A stretch of 64,000 nucleotides of DNA from Oscillospiraceae bacterium (GCA_020025595.1 JAHHRV010000005.1:1-64000), one strand, 5' to 3'. Positions 32,897 through 43,011 are shown, numbered from the stretch's first letter. Numbers and translations are program-made. Notes: generated by a model not told the origin, from the sequence alone.

Positions 32897-34150
32897 ATGA
32901 ACAAGGAACTGCTCGACTCTATTGGCTTTGTCGCAAACTATGACAGCGAAGTTGCTGCCATGATGGAACGGGAACTGCATCGTCAGCTCGACGGCATCGA
33001 ATTGATTGCTTCGGAAAATTTTGCATCTCCTGCCGTGATTGCAGCCATGGGCTCCGTACTGACCAATAAGTATGCAGAAGGTCTTCCCGGCAAGCGCTAC
33101 TACGGCGGCTGCCAGTATATCGACGAACTGGAGAGCCTGTGCATCCAGCGTGCAAAGGATCTGTTTGGCGCAGAGTTTGCCAATGTCCAGCCCCATTCCG
33201 GTGCTCAGGCCAACATGGCAGTACAGCTGGCAATGCTCCAGCCCGGCGACACCATGATGGGCATGAGCCTCGCCAACGGCGGCCATCTTTCCCACGGCAG
33301 CCCTGCAAATATCTCCGGAAAGTATTATAATGTCGTTTCCTATGATGTAAACCACGACACCGGTCTGATCGATTATGATGAGATCCGGGATCTGGCAAAG
33401 AAGAACCAGCCTAAGCTGATCATCGCCGGTGCATCTGCCTATCCCAGAGCCATCGACTTCAAGATTTTTGCAGATATCGCTCACGAAGTGGGTGCTGTGC
33501 TGATGGTTGACATGGCACACATCGCAGGACTTGTTGCCGGCGGCGCTCACATGAGCCCTGTGCCTTATGCTGATATCGTGACCACCACTACCCACAAAAC
33601 CCTGCGTGGTCCCAGAGGTGGTCTGATTCTTGCCAAGGAAGAATACGCAAAGAAGCTGAATTCCGCTGTGTTCCCCGGCACACAGGGCGGCCCTCTGGAG
33701 CACGTAATCGCTGCGAAGGCCGTCTGCCTGAAGGAAGCAATGAGCGACGACTTCAAGACTTATGCCCACAATGTGGTCCGGAATGCAAAGGTTATGGCAA
33801 ACAGCCTGCTGGAGGAAGGTTTTGACCTGGTCACCGGCGGCACAGACAACCATCTGATGCTGGCAGATCTGCGGCCCATGCATATTACCGGCAAGGAGCT
33901 GCAGAACCGTCTGGACGAAAACCACATCACTCTGAACAAAAATGCCATCCCCAATGACCCGGAGAAGCCCGCCATCACCAGCGGTGTACGAATCGGCACT
34001 GCCGCTGCTACCACCCGGGGCCTGGGTGAGGAAGAGATGAAGCAGATTGCTCACTGCATCGCACTGACTGCCCGTGATTTTGAGGGCACTGCTGACGAAG
34101 TCAAGGCTACCGTTGCACAGATTTGCGAGAAGTATCCGCTGTATCGATAA
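32897..34150 (+). CDS. glyA: Serine hydroxymethyltransferase
   Basis: 417 residues, the normal length. This cytoplasmic PLP enzyme interconverts serine plus tetrahydrofolate with glycine plus 5,10-methylene-tetrahydrofolate. The N-terminal [12 protein letters not shown] signature is near 32, PGKRYYGG near 62, and the PLP-lysine motif [15 protein letters not shown] has its Lys near 230. The frame is open far upstream through the riboswitch, but the ATG at 32897 has AAAGGATG upstream and matches the family N-terminus. It is under a glycine riboswitch and ends at a bidirectional terminator. Confidence 0.97.
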   Translation: MNKELLDSIGFVANYDSEVAAMMERELHRQLDGIELIASENFASPAVIAAMGSVLTNKYAEGLPGKRYYGGCQYIDELESLCIQRAKDLFGAEFANVQPHSGAQANMAVQLAMLQPGDTMMGMSLANGGHLSHGSPANISGKYYNVVSYDVNHDTGLIDYDEIRDLAKKNQPKLIIAGASAYPRAIDFKIFADIAHEVGAVLMVDMAHIAGLVAGGAHMSPVPYADIVTTTTHKTLRGPRGGLILAKEEYAKKLNSAVFPGTQGGPLEHVIAAKAVCLKEAMSDDFKTYAHNVVRNAKVMANSLLEEGFDLVTGGTDNHLMLADLRPMHITGKELQNRLDENHITLNKNAIPNDPEKPAITSGVRIGTAAATTRGLGEEEMKQIAHCIALTARDFEGTADEVKATVAQICEKYPLYR

Positions 34151-34160
34151 AAAGCATAAA

Positions 34161-34193
34161 AAAATCCCTCCGACCACAAGTCGGAGGGATTTT
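34161..34193. terminator. Bidirectional hairpin terminator
   Basis: AAAATCCCTCCGAC and GTCGGAGGGATTTT form a 14-bp stem with a 5-base loop, between the convergent glyA and uracil permease genes. Confidence 0.9.
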
Positions 34194-34202
34194 GTATACA
34201 TA

Positions 34203-35558
34203 TTACTCAGCTCTGGAACCGAAGCAGACGGAAGTATCGCCAAGCTCGTTCACGCCGAACTCGTAATCCTTACCGGGCAGGATTGCATTCATCAGAATAC
34301 CAACCAGAGCACCTACAGCCATGCCGGACAGGCTGATGGTAATGGAACCGATGGGAATCTGGATTGCTCCGCTGTATGCCACGCCGATTGCCAGGCCCAT
34401 GATCATGGCAGCAATCAGAACATTGCGGCTCTTGGTGAAGTCAACCTGGTTTTCAACCACATTGCGCACACCGACAGAGGAGATCATACCGTACAGCACC
34501 AGGCTGACACCGCCCATGGTAGCTGCAGGCATTGCCACGATGATCGCAGCAAACTTGGGGCAGAAGGACAGGACGACTGCAAAAACAGCAGCCAGACGGA
34601 CAACCATGGGGTCATAGACTTTGCTCAGTGCCAGAACACCGGTGTTTTCACCGTAAGTGGTGTTAGCGGGAGCACCAAACAGTGCTGCCAGAGTGGTTGC
34701 CAGGCCGTCGCCAAGCAGAGTGCGATGCAGGCCGGGGTCTGCAACAAAGTTCTTGTCAACAGTGGAGGAAATGGCGCACATATCGCCGATGTGCTCCACG
34801 ATGGTAGCCAGAGAAATGGGGGCAATGGTGATGATTGCGGTGATCAGCATACTCCAGTCCAGATCCTTGTTGAAAATGGACAGGCCGGTGTTTTCCCAGA
34901 TCACGGGCAGGCCGATCCACTCAGCCTCAGAAACCTTCTGTGCCACCAGAGCACGGGCAGAAGGATCAACAATCATTGCAAACAGATAAGATGTAATAAC
35001 AGCCAGGAGAATCGGAATGATTTTGATCATTCCCTTGCCCCAGATGTTGCAGGCAACGACAACGCCGATGGCAACAATGGCAACCAGCCAGTTGGTATTG
35101 CAGTTATTGATAGCGGAGCCTGCCAGAGACATACCAATACAAATGATAACAGGGCCGGTAACAATGGGAGGGAAATAGCGCATAACACGCTTTGCACCAA
35201 AGAACTTAAACAGCAGAGCCAGCGCCAGATACACAAGGCCTGCAACAGCAACACCAATGCTGGAGTAGGTCAGAGGAATGTCCTGACCGGATGCAGTTAC
35301 CAGACCGTAAGCGCCGAGGAATGCAAAGGAGGAACCCAGGAATGCAGGAACCTTCCGACCGGTAACCAGATGGAACAGCAGGGTACCGATGCCTGCAAAG
35401 AACAAGGTCGTAGATACATTCAGGCCGGTGATTGCAGGAACAAGTACAGTAGCACCGAACATAGCAAACAGATGCTGAATACCCAGGATCAGAATTTTAG
35501 AAGTTCCCAGGGTTCTGGCATCCGTTACAATATCGGTTGCAGGGGATTGATTAGACAT
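34203..35558 (-). CDS. NCS2-family uracil/nucleobase permease (UraA type)
   Basis: 451 residues with about 14 membrane segments. UraA-type features: LGIQHLFAMFGATVLVP near 20-37, ISLATIVEHIGDM near 245 (the Glu that binds uracil and couples protons) and PANTTYGENTGVLALSKVYDP near 290 (quoted in part, TTYGENTG, with the second substrate-binding Glu). It should import uracil with protons. The ATG at 35558 is used because AAAGGAAAG lies upstream; earlier in-frame starts are upstream of the -10 box. No PyrR-binding leader is evident. Confidence 0.92.
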   Translation of the reverse strand: MSNQSPATDIVTDARTLGTSKILILGIQHLFAMFGATVLVPAITGLNVSTTLFFAGIGTLLFHLVTGRKVPAFLGSSFAFLGAYGLVTASGQDIPLTYSSIGVAVAGLVYLALALLFKFFGAKRVMRYFPPIVTGPVIICIGMSLAGSAINNCNTNWLVAIVAIGVVVACNIWGKGMIKIIPILLAVITSYLFAMIVDPSARALVAQKVSEAEWIGLPVIWENTGLSIFNKDLDWSMLITAIITIAPISLATIVEHIGDMCAISSTVDKNFVADPGLHRTLLGDGLATTLAALFGAPANTTYGENTGVLALSKVYDPMVVRLAAVFAVVLSFCPKFAAIIVAMPAATMGGVSLVLYGMISSVGVRNVVENQVDFTKSRNVLIAAMIMGLAIGVAYSGAIQIPIGSITISLSGMAVGALVGILMNAILPGKDYEFGVNELGDTSVCFGSRAE

Positions 35559-35601
35559 AGAATCTTTCCTTTCTCTCTCAATATTCATTTTTCCTCTGGC
35601 T

Positions 35602-35629
35602 ATTATAACGACTTTTTCCAAAATTGCAA
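35602..35629 (-). promoter_or_regulatory. Sigma-A promoter of uracil permease
   Basis: On the minus strand TTGCAA (35629-35624), a 16-base spacer and TATAAT (35607-35602), 44 bases before the start codon. Confidence 0.65.
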
Positions 35630-35803
35630 CAAAAACCGCCAAATTTCAGAGAGAATTCCGGCTGTAAGCAAGGCGCTTTTTTGTTAACATTGTACGAACA
35701 GGATTTCTGTAAAATTTTATCGGTTGTCTCTTTTCCATATACGATTTTTTAATTTTAAGTTATTAATTTTATCAAATCCAGTGCATATATCGTTACAGTG
35801 TGA

Positions 35804-35809
35804 TATAAT
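35804..35809 (+). promoter_or_regulatory. Extended -10 promoter of AIM24 gene
   Basis: TGATATAAT: TATAAT preceded by TG at the extended -10 position; no clear -35. It lies 48 bases before the start codon. Confidence 0.5.
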
Positions 35810-35857
35810 GCAACCATATGAACACACATACAGTGCATCACAGAAAGGCGGATGAAT

Positions 35858-36628
35858 ATGTACACAATTCGTAATTTTGCAGACAATGATGACATTAAAA
35901 CTCTGATGGAAATGGGCCCGTTCAAGGTTATCGAGTACCAGAGAGATTTAAGCGTTATGCCATCCGATGCAATGCTTGCCTATTACTGCAATGAAATGAA
36001 TGTTAGAAAACGCCAGGTTATCTGCGACCTGAGCAAGGCCGGCATCACCTTACAGGCCGGCGCAATGCAGTGGACGGTCGGCGATGTGAAAGCAACCACA
36101 GGCGTAAAAGGAATGGGCGATCTGTTCACCAAAGCACTGCGGGGCAGCGTGACCGGAGAATCTGCCATCAAGCCTGAATATGTGGGAAGCGGCACATTGG
36201 TGCTGGAGCCTACCTACAAGCACATCCTGCTGATCGATGTAGCAGACTGGAATGGTTCCATCGTTCTGGATGATGGCCTGTTCCTGGCCTGCGATTCCCG
36301 GCTGAAGCACAAAACAGTGATGCGTTCCAATTTCTCTTCTGCTGTCGCAGGCAACGAAGGCCTGTTTAATCTTGGAATTCAGGGTAACGGTATTTTGTGC
36401 CTGGAATCTGAGTGCCCCAGAGAGGAACTGATTGAAATCACTCTGGAAAACGATGTGTTGAAGGTGGACGGAAACAATGCAATCGCATGGAGCGGAAGCC
36501 TTGACTTTACTGTAGAACGGTCCGGAAAAACGCTGGTTGGATCTGCCGCTTCCGGCGAAGGTCTTGTCAATGTCTATCGCGGTACCGGCAAGGTCCTGAT
36601 GGCTCCGGTTATCAAAGGAATTGTCTAA
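35858..36628 (+). CDS. AIM24-family protein
   Basis: 256 residues forming a single AIM24 (DUF124) beta-helix-like domain. Recognisable pieces are an N-terminal MLAYYCNEMNVRK stretch, GSGTLVLEPTYKHILLIDV near 109 (in part) and the FNLGIQGNGILCLES stretch near 170-185. AIM24 proteins are widespread and lack an agreed bacterial function; the yeast member is mitochondrial. The ATG at 35858 is preferred to one two codons earlier because AAAGGCGG would sit directly on the first. It is monocistronic with its own promoter and terminator. Confidence 0.82.
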   Translation: MYTIRNFADNDDIKTLMEMGPFKVIEYQRDLSVMPSDAMLAYYCNEMNVRKRQVICDLSKAGITLQAGAMQWTVGDVKATTGVKGMGDLFTKALRGSVTGESAIKPEYVGSGTLVLEPTYKHILLIDVADWNGSIVLDDGLFLACDSRLKHKTVMRSNFSSAVAGNEGLFNLGIQGNGILCLESECPREELIEITLENDVLKVDGNNAIAWSGSLDFTVERSGKTLVGSAASGEGLVNVYRGTGKVLMAPVIKGIV

Positions 36629-36633
36629 AACTC

Positions 36634-36669
36634 AGCCCTCTGCAAATTATTTTCTATTTGCAGAGGGCT
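36634..36669 (+). terminator. Hairpin terminator after AIM24 gene
   Basis: AGCCCTCTGCAAA and TTTGCAGAGGGCT form a perfect 13-bp stem with a 10-base loop, followed by ATTTTA. Confidence 0.75.
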
Positions 36670-36725
36670 ATTTTAGCCTGAAATCGGCTCAAATATGAAT
36701 GGTTTGTAAAATATAGCGGAAATAA

Positions 36726-36754
36726 TTGACAACCTTTCATATGCTACCTATAAT
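36726..36754 (+). promoter_or_regulatory. Consensus sigma-A promoter of amidohydrolase
   Basis: TTGACA (36726-36731), a 17-base spacer and TATAAT (36749-36754): perfect consensus. Confidence 0.85.
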
Positions 36755-36817
36755 TGCATAAAAAATAGGTTATAAAAATAGAAGCTTTCAAAAAACATGA
36801 AATGCGAGGTTGTTAAT

Positions 36818-38398
36818 ATGAAGAAACTGTTTTATGGCGGTAAAATCCTGACCATGGCAGACCCTTTGTACGCAGAAGCAGTATTGGTTGAAAACGGAAT
36901 GGTTATGGCAGTCGGAACAGAAGAAAGACTGCGTGGCATTGCACAGGATTATGAAGAAGTGAATCTGCATGGCGCTACCATGATGCCCAGCTTCATTGAT
37001 GCTCACAGCCATTTCTTCCAGGTTGCCACATCCATGCTTCAGGTATCCATCAACGGTGCGAAGAGTGTAGAAGAGCTTGCATCCAGAATTTCAGAATACA
37101 TTTCTGAAAATGCGATTCAGCCCGGTCAGTGGGTAAATGTCAGAGATTACGACAATAACCTGATGCCGGATCTGAAAAATCCCACACTGAGCCAGCTGGA
37201 TGCTTTTGCCCCCCATAACCCTCTGGTGATCTACCACAAGTCCGGCCATATGGGTCTGATGAACTCTGAAGCACTGGAACGCATGGGCATTACTGCGGAT
37301 ACTCCGAATCCCGAGGGCGGACGCATTGAAGTCGTTGACGGAAAGCTGACCGGTTATCTGGAAGAAAATGCATTTATCGAGTCCATCAAGAAGATTCCGC
37401 TCCCCGGCCCCGAAGAGCTGGCAAACGCATTTGTCCTGGCTCAGAAAAAATACGCTTCCTATGGCATTACAACCGTTCAGGACGGCATGGTCGTGAAGGA
37501 AATGCTTCCTATGTACCAATTGCTGATTCAGAAAAATCTGCTGGATCTGGATGTTATGCTCTATCCCAATCTGGAGTCCTATGATGCCGCTGTGCAGATG
37601 CTGCATCATATGCCCCCTCAGCCCCATGTCAAAGTCGGTGGCGTAAAGATTTTTCTGGATGGTTCTCCCCAGGGACGCACTGCTTGGATGCGTCAGCCTT
37701 ACCTGGGCGACGACAGCGGATATTGTGGATATGGTACGCTTACAGACGATGTTGTCACTGCATCCTTTGAGCAGGCAGCCAAGCTGAATGCACAGCTGAT
37801 TGGCCACTGCAACGGCGATATGGCTGCTGAACAGTTCCTGCGCTGCCTGGAAAAAGCAGAAAAGGCATATCCTCAGCTGAAGGAGCTGCGCCCGGTTATT
37901 ATCCACGGACAGCTGCTGGGCCGGGATCAGCTGCCCCGGGTACGGGAGCTGGGTGCCATGGTTTCTTTCTTTGTTGCCCATGTGTACCACTGGGGCGATG
38001 TGCATCTGCGTAATTTCGGCGAAGAACGGGCATCTCACATCAGCCCGACCCGCAGCGCGCTGGAATCCAATGTGCCGTTTACTTTCCATCAGGATGCGCC
38101 TGTTATCGAACCGGATATGTTGGAGACTGTTTGGTGTGCAGTCAATCGTCAGACAAGAAATGGTGTCCATCTGGGCGCTGATGAAGAGATCTCCACTTTT
38201 GATGCACTTCGTGCTATCACCATCAACAGCGCTTACCAGTATTTTGAGGAAGAATCCAAAGGCACCATCGCCGCAGGCAAGCAGGCAGACTTTGTCGTTC
38301 TGGAGCAGAATCCTCTGGAAGTCGAAAAGAGCCAGCTGAAGGATATTCAGATTCTGGAGACCTACAAGAACGGCGAATCCATTTACACCCGTTCCTGA
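36818..38398 (+). CDS. Amidohydrolase family protein (YtcJ-like)
   Basis: 526 residues. An N-terminal beta-sandwich opens the protein, with the family start KKLFYGGKILTM. The amidohydrolase TIM barrel carries the metal ligands DAHSH near 64-68, a long YtcJ-type insert, HCNGD near 330 and IHGQ near 362. The C-terminal sandwich ends in a strand with the KGTIAAGKQADFVVLEQNP motif. YtcJ-like enzymes hydrolyse C-N bonds (formamides, cyclic amides); the substrate is unknown. The ATG at 36818 has GAGGT upstream and gives the usual N-terminus. It stands alone between promoter and terminator. Confidence 0.88.
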   Translation: MKKLFYGGKILTMADPLYAEAVLVENGMVMAVGTEERLRGIAQDYEEVNLHGATMMPSFIDAHSHFFQVATSMLQVSINGAKSVEELASRISEYISENAIQPGQWVNVRDYDNNLMPDLKNPTLSQLDAFAPHNPLVIYHKSGHMGLMNSEALERMGITADTPNPEGGRIEVVDGKLTGYLEENAFIESIKKIPLPGPEELANAFVLAQKKYASYGITTVQDGMVVKEMLPMYQLLIQKNLLDLDVMLYPNLESYDAAVQMLHHMPPQPHVKVGGVKIFLDGSPQGRTAWMRQPYLGDDSGYCGYGTLTDDVVTASFEQAAKLNAQLIGHCNGDMAAEQFLRCLEKAEKAYPQLKELRPVIIHGQLLGRDQLPRVRELGAMVSFFVAHVYHWGDVHLRNFGEERASHISPTRSALESNVPFTFHQDAPVIEPDMLETVWCAVNRQTRNGVHLGADEEISTFDALRAITINSAYQYFEEESKGTIAAGKQADFVVLEQNPLEVEKSQLKDIQILETYKNGESIYTRS

Positions 38399-38440
38399 GC
38401 GGTTTGGTATTCCTGATCTGTGAAAATGTTCTGATAATCT

Positions 38441-38482
38441 AAAACATCCCCAATCATCGAATCAGATGACTGGGGATGTTTT
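38441..38482. terminator. Bidirectional hairpin terminator
   Basis: AAAACATCCCCA and TGGGGATGTTTT form a 12-bp outer stem with an inner ATCAT/ATGA pairing, between the convergent amidohydrolase and cardiolipin synthase genes. Confidence 0.85.
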
Positions 38483-38487
38483 CTGTT

Positions 38488-40065
38488 TTACAGCAGGGGA
38501 GCAAGGGCTTTCATTACGAAGCCCACAGCCTTGCGGGTAAATTTTTCATTTTTAATAGATTCAAAGCTAACAGTACGGCATTTGCTCTGGGTTTCCAGAA
38601 AATCTGCTTCGATATCCGAAATGCAGTTAACACCATACATATACGCAGCGCACTCAAAATGATGGTACAGGCTCCGGTAATCCAGATTGATGGTGCCGAC
38701 GACAGCCTCCCGGCTATCGCTGACGAATACCTTTGCGTGGACAAAACCGGGAGTGTATTCATAGAGTTTCACTCCGGCCTCCAAAAGCGACACATAATGA
38801 GTCAGTGCCAGCGCATAGGGGATTTTTTTGTCCGGAATTCCGGGGAGAATCACACGGACATCCACCCCTCGTTCAGCGGCGTAGATCAGCGCATTTTCCA
38901 TCTCGCCATCCAGAATCAGGTAGGGTGTCATGATGTAAACATACTTCTGTGCCCGGTTCAGTATATCCATATAAACCTGCTCACCGACTTTATCGTGATC
39001 AAGCGGGCAGTCTCCATAGGGTATCACAAAGCCTTTTGCCTCGGTGTGGCTGAAAGTGGGCGCAGACATGATCCGCTTGAACTTGGGATTCTTTTCATCC
39101 AAAGACCACATCTGCAAAAACATCAGCGTAAAGCTGCGGGTAGCCTCGCCTTCCAGCATGACAGCAGTGTCTTTCCAGTGCCCGAAACGCTTGACCTCGT
39201 TGATGTATTCATCTGCCAGATTGATGCCGCCGGTAAAGGACACCCGGCCGTCGATGACCAGGATCTTCCGGTGATCCCGGTAGTTGTAGTGCGTGGAAAC
39301 GAAGGGGGTAATGGGTGCAAACATCTTGCATTTGATTCCCAGCTGCTGCAGGAGCTGGGGGTAATTATGAGGCAGGGTCGCAAATTCGCAGGTGCCGTCA
39401 TACAGCATCCGCACATCCACGCCCTCGGCAGCCTTCCTGACCAGAATCTCCAGAACCTGACCCCACATGGAGCCCTCGTTCACGATGAAATACTCCAGGT
39501 AGATGAAGTTCTGAGCCTTCTCCAGCTGCACCAGCATTTCCTGAAATTTAGCTTCGCCGCTGGGGAAATAAGTCACTTCCGTATTTTCATATACCGGATA
39601 ACAGCCGTTGCGCTGGATATAATGGGCCAGCGCAGCAACTCCCGGGTCTGTCTTCTTCAGGTGGCCCATCGCCTTTGGACACTGGGGGATCAGGTTTTTG
39701 GTGCGTATGCTCAACTGATGCACCCGATCCTTCAGAGCGCGGTGTCCGATATCGGTTCTGGTGTACAGATAAAACAGTCCGCCAAAGGCCGGCAACGCAA
39801 CAATGACCACAAGCCATGTCAGCTTCGCAGTGGGATCAATGGGACTGTTCAGCAGATGCAGAGCCATAAGAACAGAAAACACAATGGTTGCGCTGTAAAT
39901 ATGGGGAAGAAATTCTTCCGCCCGCCGGAACAGATATGAAACCAGCAGGATCTGAAAGAGCAGCAGGAGCAAAATCAATCCAAGTCTGCTGAAAATTGCC
40001 GATATAACTCCATTTCGACCTTTTTTCAGCAGAGTAATTCCTTTTTTCTTTTTATTTTCATTCAT
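38488..40065 (-). CDS. cls: Cardiolipin synthase (phospholipase D superfamily)
   Basis: 525 residues. Two N-terminal membrane helices (about 25-50 and 57-95 overall, including LGLILLLLLFQILLVSYLF) are followed by two HKD motifs: HYNYRDHRKILVIDG near 240 and FVHAKVFVSD near 435, each with the H-x-K-x4-D pattern. They join two phosphatidylglycerols into cardiolipin at the membrane. The ATG at 40065 has AAAGGT upstream at a proper distance, favoured over one three codons earlier. It is divergent from the two-component system. Confidence 0.92.
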   Translation of the reverse strand: MNENKKKKGITLLKKGRNGVISAIFSRLGLILLLLLFQILLVSYLFRRAEEFLPHIYSATIVFSVLMALHLLNSPIDPTAKLTWLVVIVALPAFGGLFYLYTRTDIGHRALKDRVHQLSIRTKNLIPQCPKAMGHLKKTDPGVAALAHYIQRNGCYPVYENTEVTYFPSGEAKFQEMLVQLEKAQNFIYLEYFIVNEGSMWGQVLEILVRKAAEGVDVRMLYDGTCEFATLPHNYPQLLQQLGIKCKMFAPITPFVSTHYNYRDHRKILVIDGRVSFTGGINLADEYINEVKRFGHWKDTAVMLEGEATRSFTLMFLQMWSLDEKNPKFKRIMSAPTFSHTEAKGFVIPYGDCPLDHDKVGEQVYMDILNRAQKYVYIMTPYLILDGEMENALIYAAERGVDVRVILPGIPDKKIPYALALTHYVSLLEAGVKLYEYTPGFVHAKVFVSDSREAVVGTINLDYRSLYHHFECAAYMYGVNCISDIEADFLETQSKCRTVSFESIKNEKFTRKAVGFVMKALAPLL

Positions 40066-40147
40066 ATGACGCATACCTTTCTATCATTCGATGCGATTAG
40101 CTACAATATAGCATAGATTCTTTTTCCTGTAAAGAAAGGAACTGCTT

Positions 40148-40176
40148 TTTACTTTTCGGCTGAAATGGTGTATGAT
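40148..40176 (+). promoter_or_regulatory. Promoter of the two-component system
   Basis: TTTACT (40148-40153), a 17-base spacer and TATGAT (40171-40176). The leader of about 90 bases holds two TTAATC elements near 40207 and 40230 that could be regulator sites. Confidence 0.5.
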
Positions 40177-40274
40177 ACACTGGAATGTCTCATATTCATA
40201 AAATCTTAATCATTTGGCTACTTTCTTATTAATCTTCAAAAATCTATAATGATAGCCAAGGAGGGGACGATACA

Positions 40275-40973
40275 ATGTACAACATACTGATCTGCGATGA
40301 CGAGCAGGACATCGTCAACGCACTGAAAATATATCTCACCAACCCGGATTTTGAATTCTACGAAGCAAACAACGGCGCTCAGGCGCTGGAGATTGTGGAC
40401 AAACACGACATCCATCTGATTTTAATGGATATCATGATGCCTGTCATGGACGGAATCTCCGCCATGGTGAAGATCCGGGAAAAGAGCAATGTTCCTGTGA
40501 TTCTGCTGACCGCCAAAAGCGAGGATACGGATAAAATTCTGGGACTGAACACCGGCGCGGATGACTATATCACAAAGCCCTTCAACCCCGTTGAAGTAAC
40601 CGCACGGGTTCGTTCTCAGCTGCGCAGATATTTGCAGCTGGGTGGACGAACTGCCCCTCAGGAGGCATATGTCATCGGAGGAATCGAACTGGACGACCGA
40701 CAGAAGCTGGTCACCGTAGACGGAGAGCCCGTGTCTTTGACACCCACGGAATACGAAATTCTGAAGCTGCTGATGAGCCACCCGGGAAAGGTCTATGATC
40801 CAAAGACGATTTACCGGGAGGTCTGGCAGGAAAGCCCCATAGGAAGTGACAACACCGTAGCTGTCCACATCCGGCATTTACGCGAGAAGATTGAAATCAA
40901 TCCTGCTGAACCCAGATACCTAAAGGTTGTCTGGGGCAGGGGATACAAGGTGGAGAAAGGAGAGCCGAGATGA
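40275..40973 (+). CDS. Response regulator, OmpR/VanR type
   Basis: 232 residues. The receiver domain (1-120) has CDDE at 7-10, phospho-acceptor Asp52 in LMDIMMP, TAK near 80 and ITKPF near 100. The winged-helix DNA-binding domain (about 130-228) ends in the typical VVWGRGYKVEK. Start ATG preceded by AAGGAGGGG. Its last bases overlap the sensor kinase start as ATGA, so the pair is co-translated. Target genes are unknown; the divergent cardiolipin synthase is the nearest candidate. Confidence 0.95.
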   Translation: MYNILICDDEQDIVNALKIYLTNPDFEFYEANNGAQALEIVDKHDIHLILMDIMMPVMDGISAMVKIREKSNVPVILLTAKSEDTDKILGLNTGADDYITKPFNPVEVTARVRSQLRRYLQLGGRTAPQEAYVIGGIELDDRQKLVTVDGEPVSLTPTEYEILKLLMSHPGKVYDPKTIYREVWQESPIGSDNTVAVHIRHLREKIEINPAEPRYLKVVWGRGYKVEKGEPR

Positions 40974-42946
40974 AAAAAGAATATAAAAGCACAGCAGATA
41001 TTGTTGTCAGGCAGGAGGAAATGGCAGCGGCATCCGAAAGAGTCCCCCTGAAGTACAGAACCGCTGCAAAGGTCACTGCATTTATCCTGACAATCGTGAT
41101 GCTGGGACTGATCGCTGCATCGATTTTTGGGGCCTATATGATGTTTGGAATGGACGTTTACACCAAACCAAAGGAAGACACGCTCAAAGAGATGTACTCC
41201 AGCGCCGCCGACATACTCGCTGTGGAAACAATGTACCATCTGGCAAATCACAACGAGGAAAAAGCCCTTTCCTACTGCCAGAGCCGAAATCTGGGCGGCA
41301 TTCAAATCGACGCCAAGGGCATTAACTCATTCCGGTGGAGTTACGGTTCTATAGAGAAAGGCCAGGATCATTTCATTCACAATCTTACGATGTATTGGGA
41401 TACCTACGGTTATGTTTCCTTTGAAAATAACAACGGGCATTACGATCCGATTTCCATTACCATAGACATTCCGCATGAGCTGACCAAGCTCGATACACTT
41501 TTTTTCGATAATATAATTGTCAATGTTCTCTACGCGCTGCGCTATTGGGTGTATTTCATCGGTCTTGCAGCTGTGGCAGTCGGAATTTTCTGCTTTGTAT
41601 CCCTTATGAAGGGTGCAGGCCACAGACCGTATTACGATGAAGTCCAGCCGGGCTGGGGAACATGGATTCCATTTGACCTGCTGGCAGCGGGAAGTTTCCT
41701 GGCATTTTTTCTGCTCCTGCAGTTTGCTGTTGAATTTTCTTACGCATCCACATTTATGACACTTGTGCTTGTCGGCATAACAGCGATTGCCATTGCTGTT
41801 ATGGCAATCGGTTTGTGTATGAGTCTGGCTGTGCGAGTGAAGCTGGGCCAGTGGTGGAAAAACACCATCATTTATCATGTGGCAGTAATCCTCTGGAAGA
41901 TCCTGAAAAAACTCGGAAAAGGATTCATGAAAATCGGGGCGCTGCTGATGAAAGCTCCCCTCGTATGGAAAACTGCAGTTGCCTTTATCGGAATTTCCTT
42001 CCTGGAATTCTTCGTTATTATGGTAACCTATTGGGAAATGGACAACTATATGATCTTCTGGATGCTGGAAAAAATCGTGCTGTTCCCGGCGATCATATAC
42101 ACTGCCCTGATGCTCAAAAAGCTGCAAAAAGCCGGACGGGCCATCGCTGCCGGAGACCTGAGCTATCATGTAGACACCGAGCACATGCTGCCGGACTTCA
42201 AGGCCCACGGTGAAAACCTGAATCAGATCGGAGAGGGCATGACCCTTGCCGTAGAGCACCGTCTGAAGAGCGAACGGATGAAAACAGAGCTGATCACCAA
42301 TGTGTCCCACGATATTAAGACCCCGCTGACTTCCATCATCAATTATTCCGATCTGATTGAAAAGGAGCCGTGTGACAATCCGAAAATCACAGAATACGCC
42401 GAAGTGCTCCACCGCCAGTCTGAACGGCTGAAGCGGCTGATTGAGGATCTGGTGGAAGCATCCAAAGCATCCACCGGCAATCTGGAGGTACTGCTGGCCC
42501 CCTGTGAAGTGGGCGTCATGATGACCCAGGCAATTGGTGAATACGAGCAGCGACTGGAAAACAGCAATCTGACGCTCATGACCAGCCAGCCGGAAGAGCC
42601 CATAAAAATTATGGCCGACGGCCGCAGACTGTGGAGAGTATTTGATAATCTGATGAACAACATCTGCAAGTACGGCCAGCCGGGAACCAGAGTATACTTC
42701 ACTCTGGAGGCAACTGCCAATGAAGCCGTGATTGCATTCAAGAATACTTCCCGGGATCCGCTGAATCTTTCCTCTGAAGAACTGATGGAGCGTTTTGTCC
42801 GTGGGGATTCTTCCAGAAATTCCGACGGAAACGGCTTGGGCCTGTCCATCGCAAAGAGTCTGACAGAACTGCAAAAGGGAACCATGAAGCTAACCGTAGA
42901 CGGTGACCTTTTCAAAGTCGTCCTGCGTTTCCCGCGAATTCGCTGA
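40970..42946 (+). CDS. Membrane sensor histidine kinase
   Basis: 658 residues. A cytoplasmic head and a first helix (about 35-58) are followed by an extracellular sensor region of about 120 residues. Several more helices (about 185-370) come next, then a HAMP-like stretch (AGDLSYHVDTEHML near 395), HisKA with phospho-acceptor His near 447 in NVSHDIKTPLTSI, and an HATPase domain (about 540-655) with DNLMNNICKYG and DGNGLGLSIAKSL. It overlaps its response regulator by four bases. The many membrane helices suggest an envelope-linked signal (inference). A strong terminator follows. Confidence 0.93.
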   Translation: MKKEYKSTADIVVRQEEMAAASERVPLKYRTAAKVTAFILTIVMLGLIAASIFGAYMMFGMDVYTKPKEDTLKEMYSSAADILAVETMYHLANHNEEKALSYCQSRNLGGIQIDAKGINSFRWSYGSIEKGQDHFIHNLTMYWDTYGYVSFENNNGHYDPISITIDIPHELTKLDTLFFDNIIVNVLYALRYWVYFIGLAAVAVGIFCFVSLMKGAGHRPYYDEVQPGWGTWIPFDLLAAGSFLAFFLLLQFAVEFSYASTFMTLVLVGITAIAIAVMAIGLCMSLAVRVKLGQWWKNTIIYHVAVILWKILKKLGKGFMKIGALLMKAPLVWKTAVAFIGISFLEFFVIMVTYWEMDNYMIFWMLEKIVLFPAIIYTALMLKKLQKAGRAIAAGDLSYHVDTEHMLPDFKAHGENLNQIGEGMTLAVEHRLKSERMKTELITNVSHDIKTPLTSIINYSDLIEKEPCDNPKITEYAEVLHRQSERLKRLIEDLVEASKASTGNLEVLLAPCEVGVMMTQAIGEYEQRLENSNLTLMTSQPEEPIKIMADGRRLWRVFDNLMNNICKYGQPGTRVYFTLEATANEAVIAFKNTSRDPLNLSSEELMERFVRGDSSRNSDGNGLGLSIAKSLTELQKGTMKLTVDGDLFKVVLRFPRIR

Positions 42947-42963
42947 TCAATTTCATATAAAGA

Positions 42964-42996
42964 AGCCTGCCGTTTGTAATACGCAAACGGCAGGCT
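42964..42996. terminator. Bidirectional hairpin terminator
   Basis: AGCCTGCCGTTTG and CAAACGGCAGGCT form a perfect 13-bp stem with a 7-base loop, followed by TGTTTTTTG, between the convergent kinase and flavoprotein genes. Confidence 0.9.
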
Positions 42997-43011
42997 GTTT
43001 TTTGACTAAAA

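Noticed and set aside
32873..34243. Long - strand open frame opposite glyA
   Set aside because: Shadow of serine hydroxymethyltransferase; no ribosome site and no recognisable domain.
34074..35687. Long + strand open frame opposite the uracil permease, rich in Asn, Gln and His
   Set aside because: Mirror of a hydrophobic membrane protein: antisense of Leu/Val/Ile codons gives such polar composition. No start signal.
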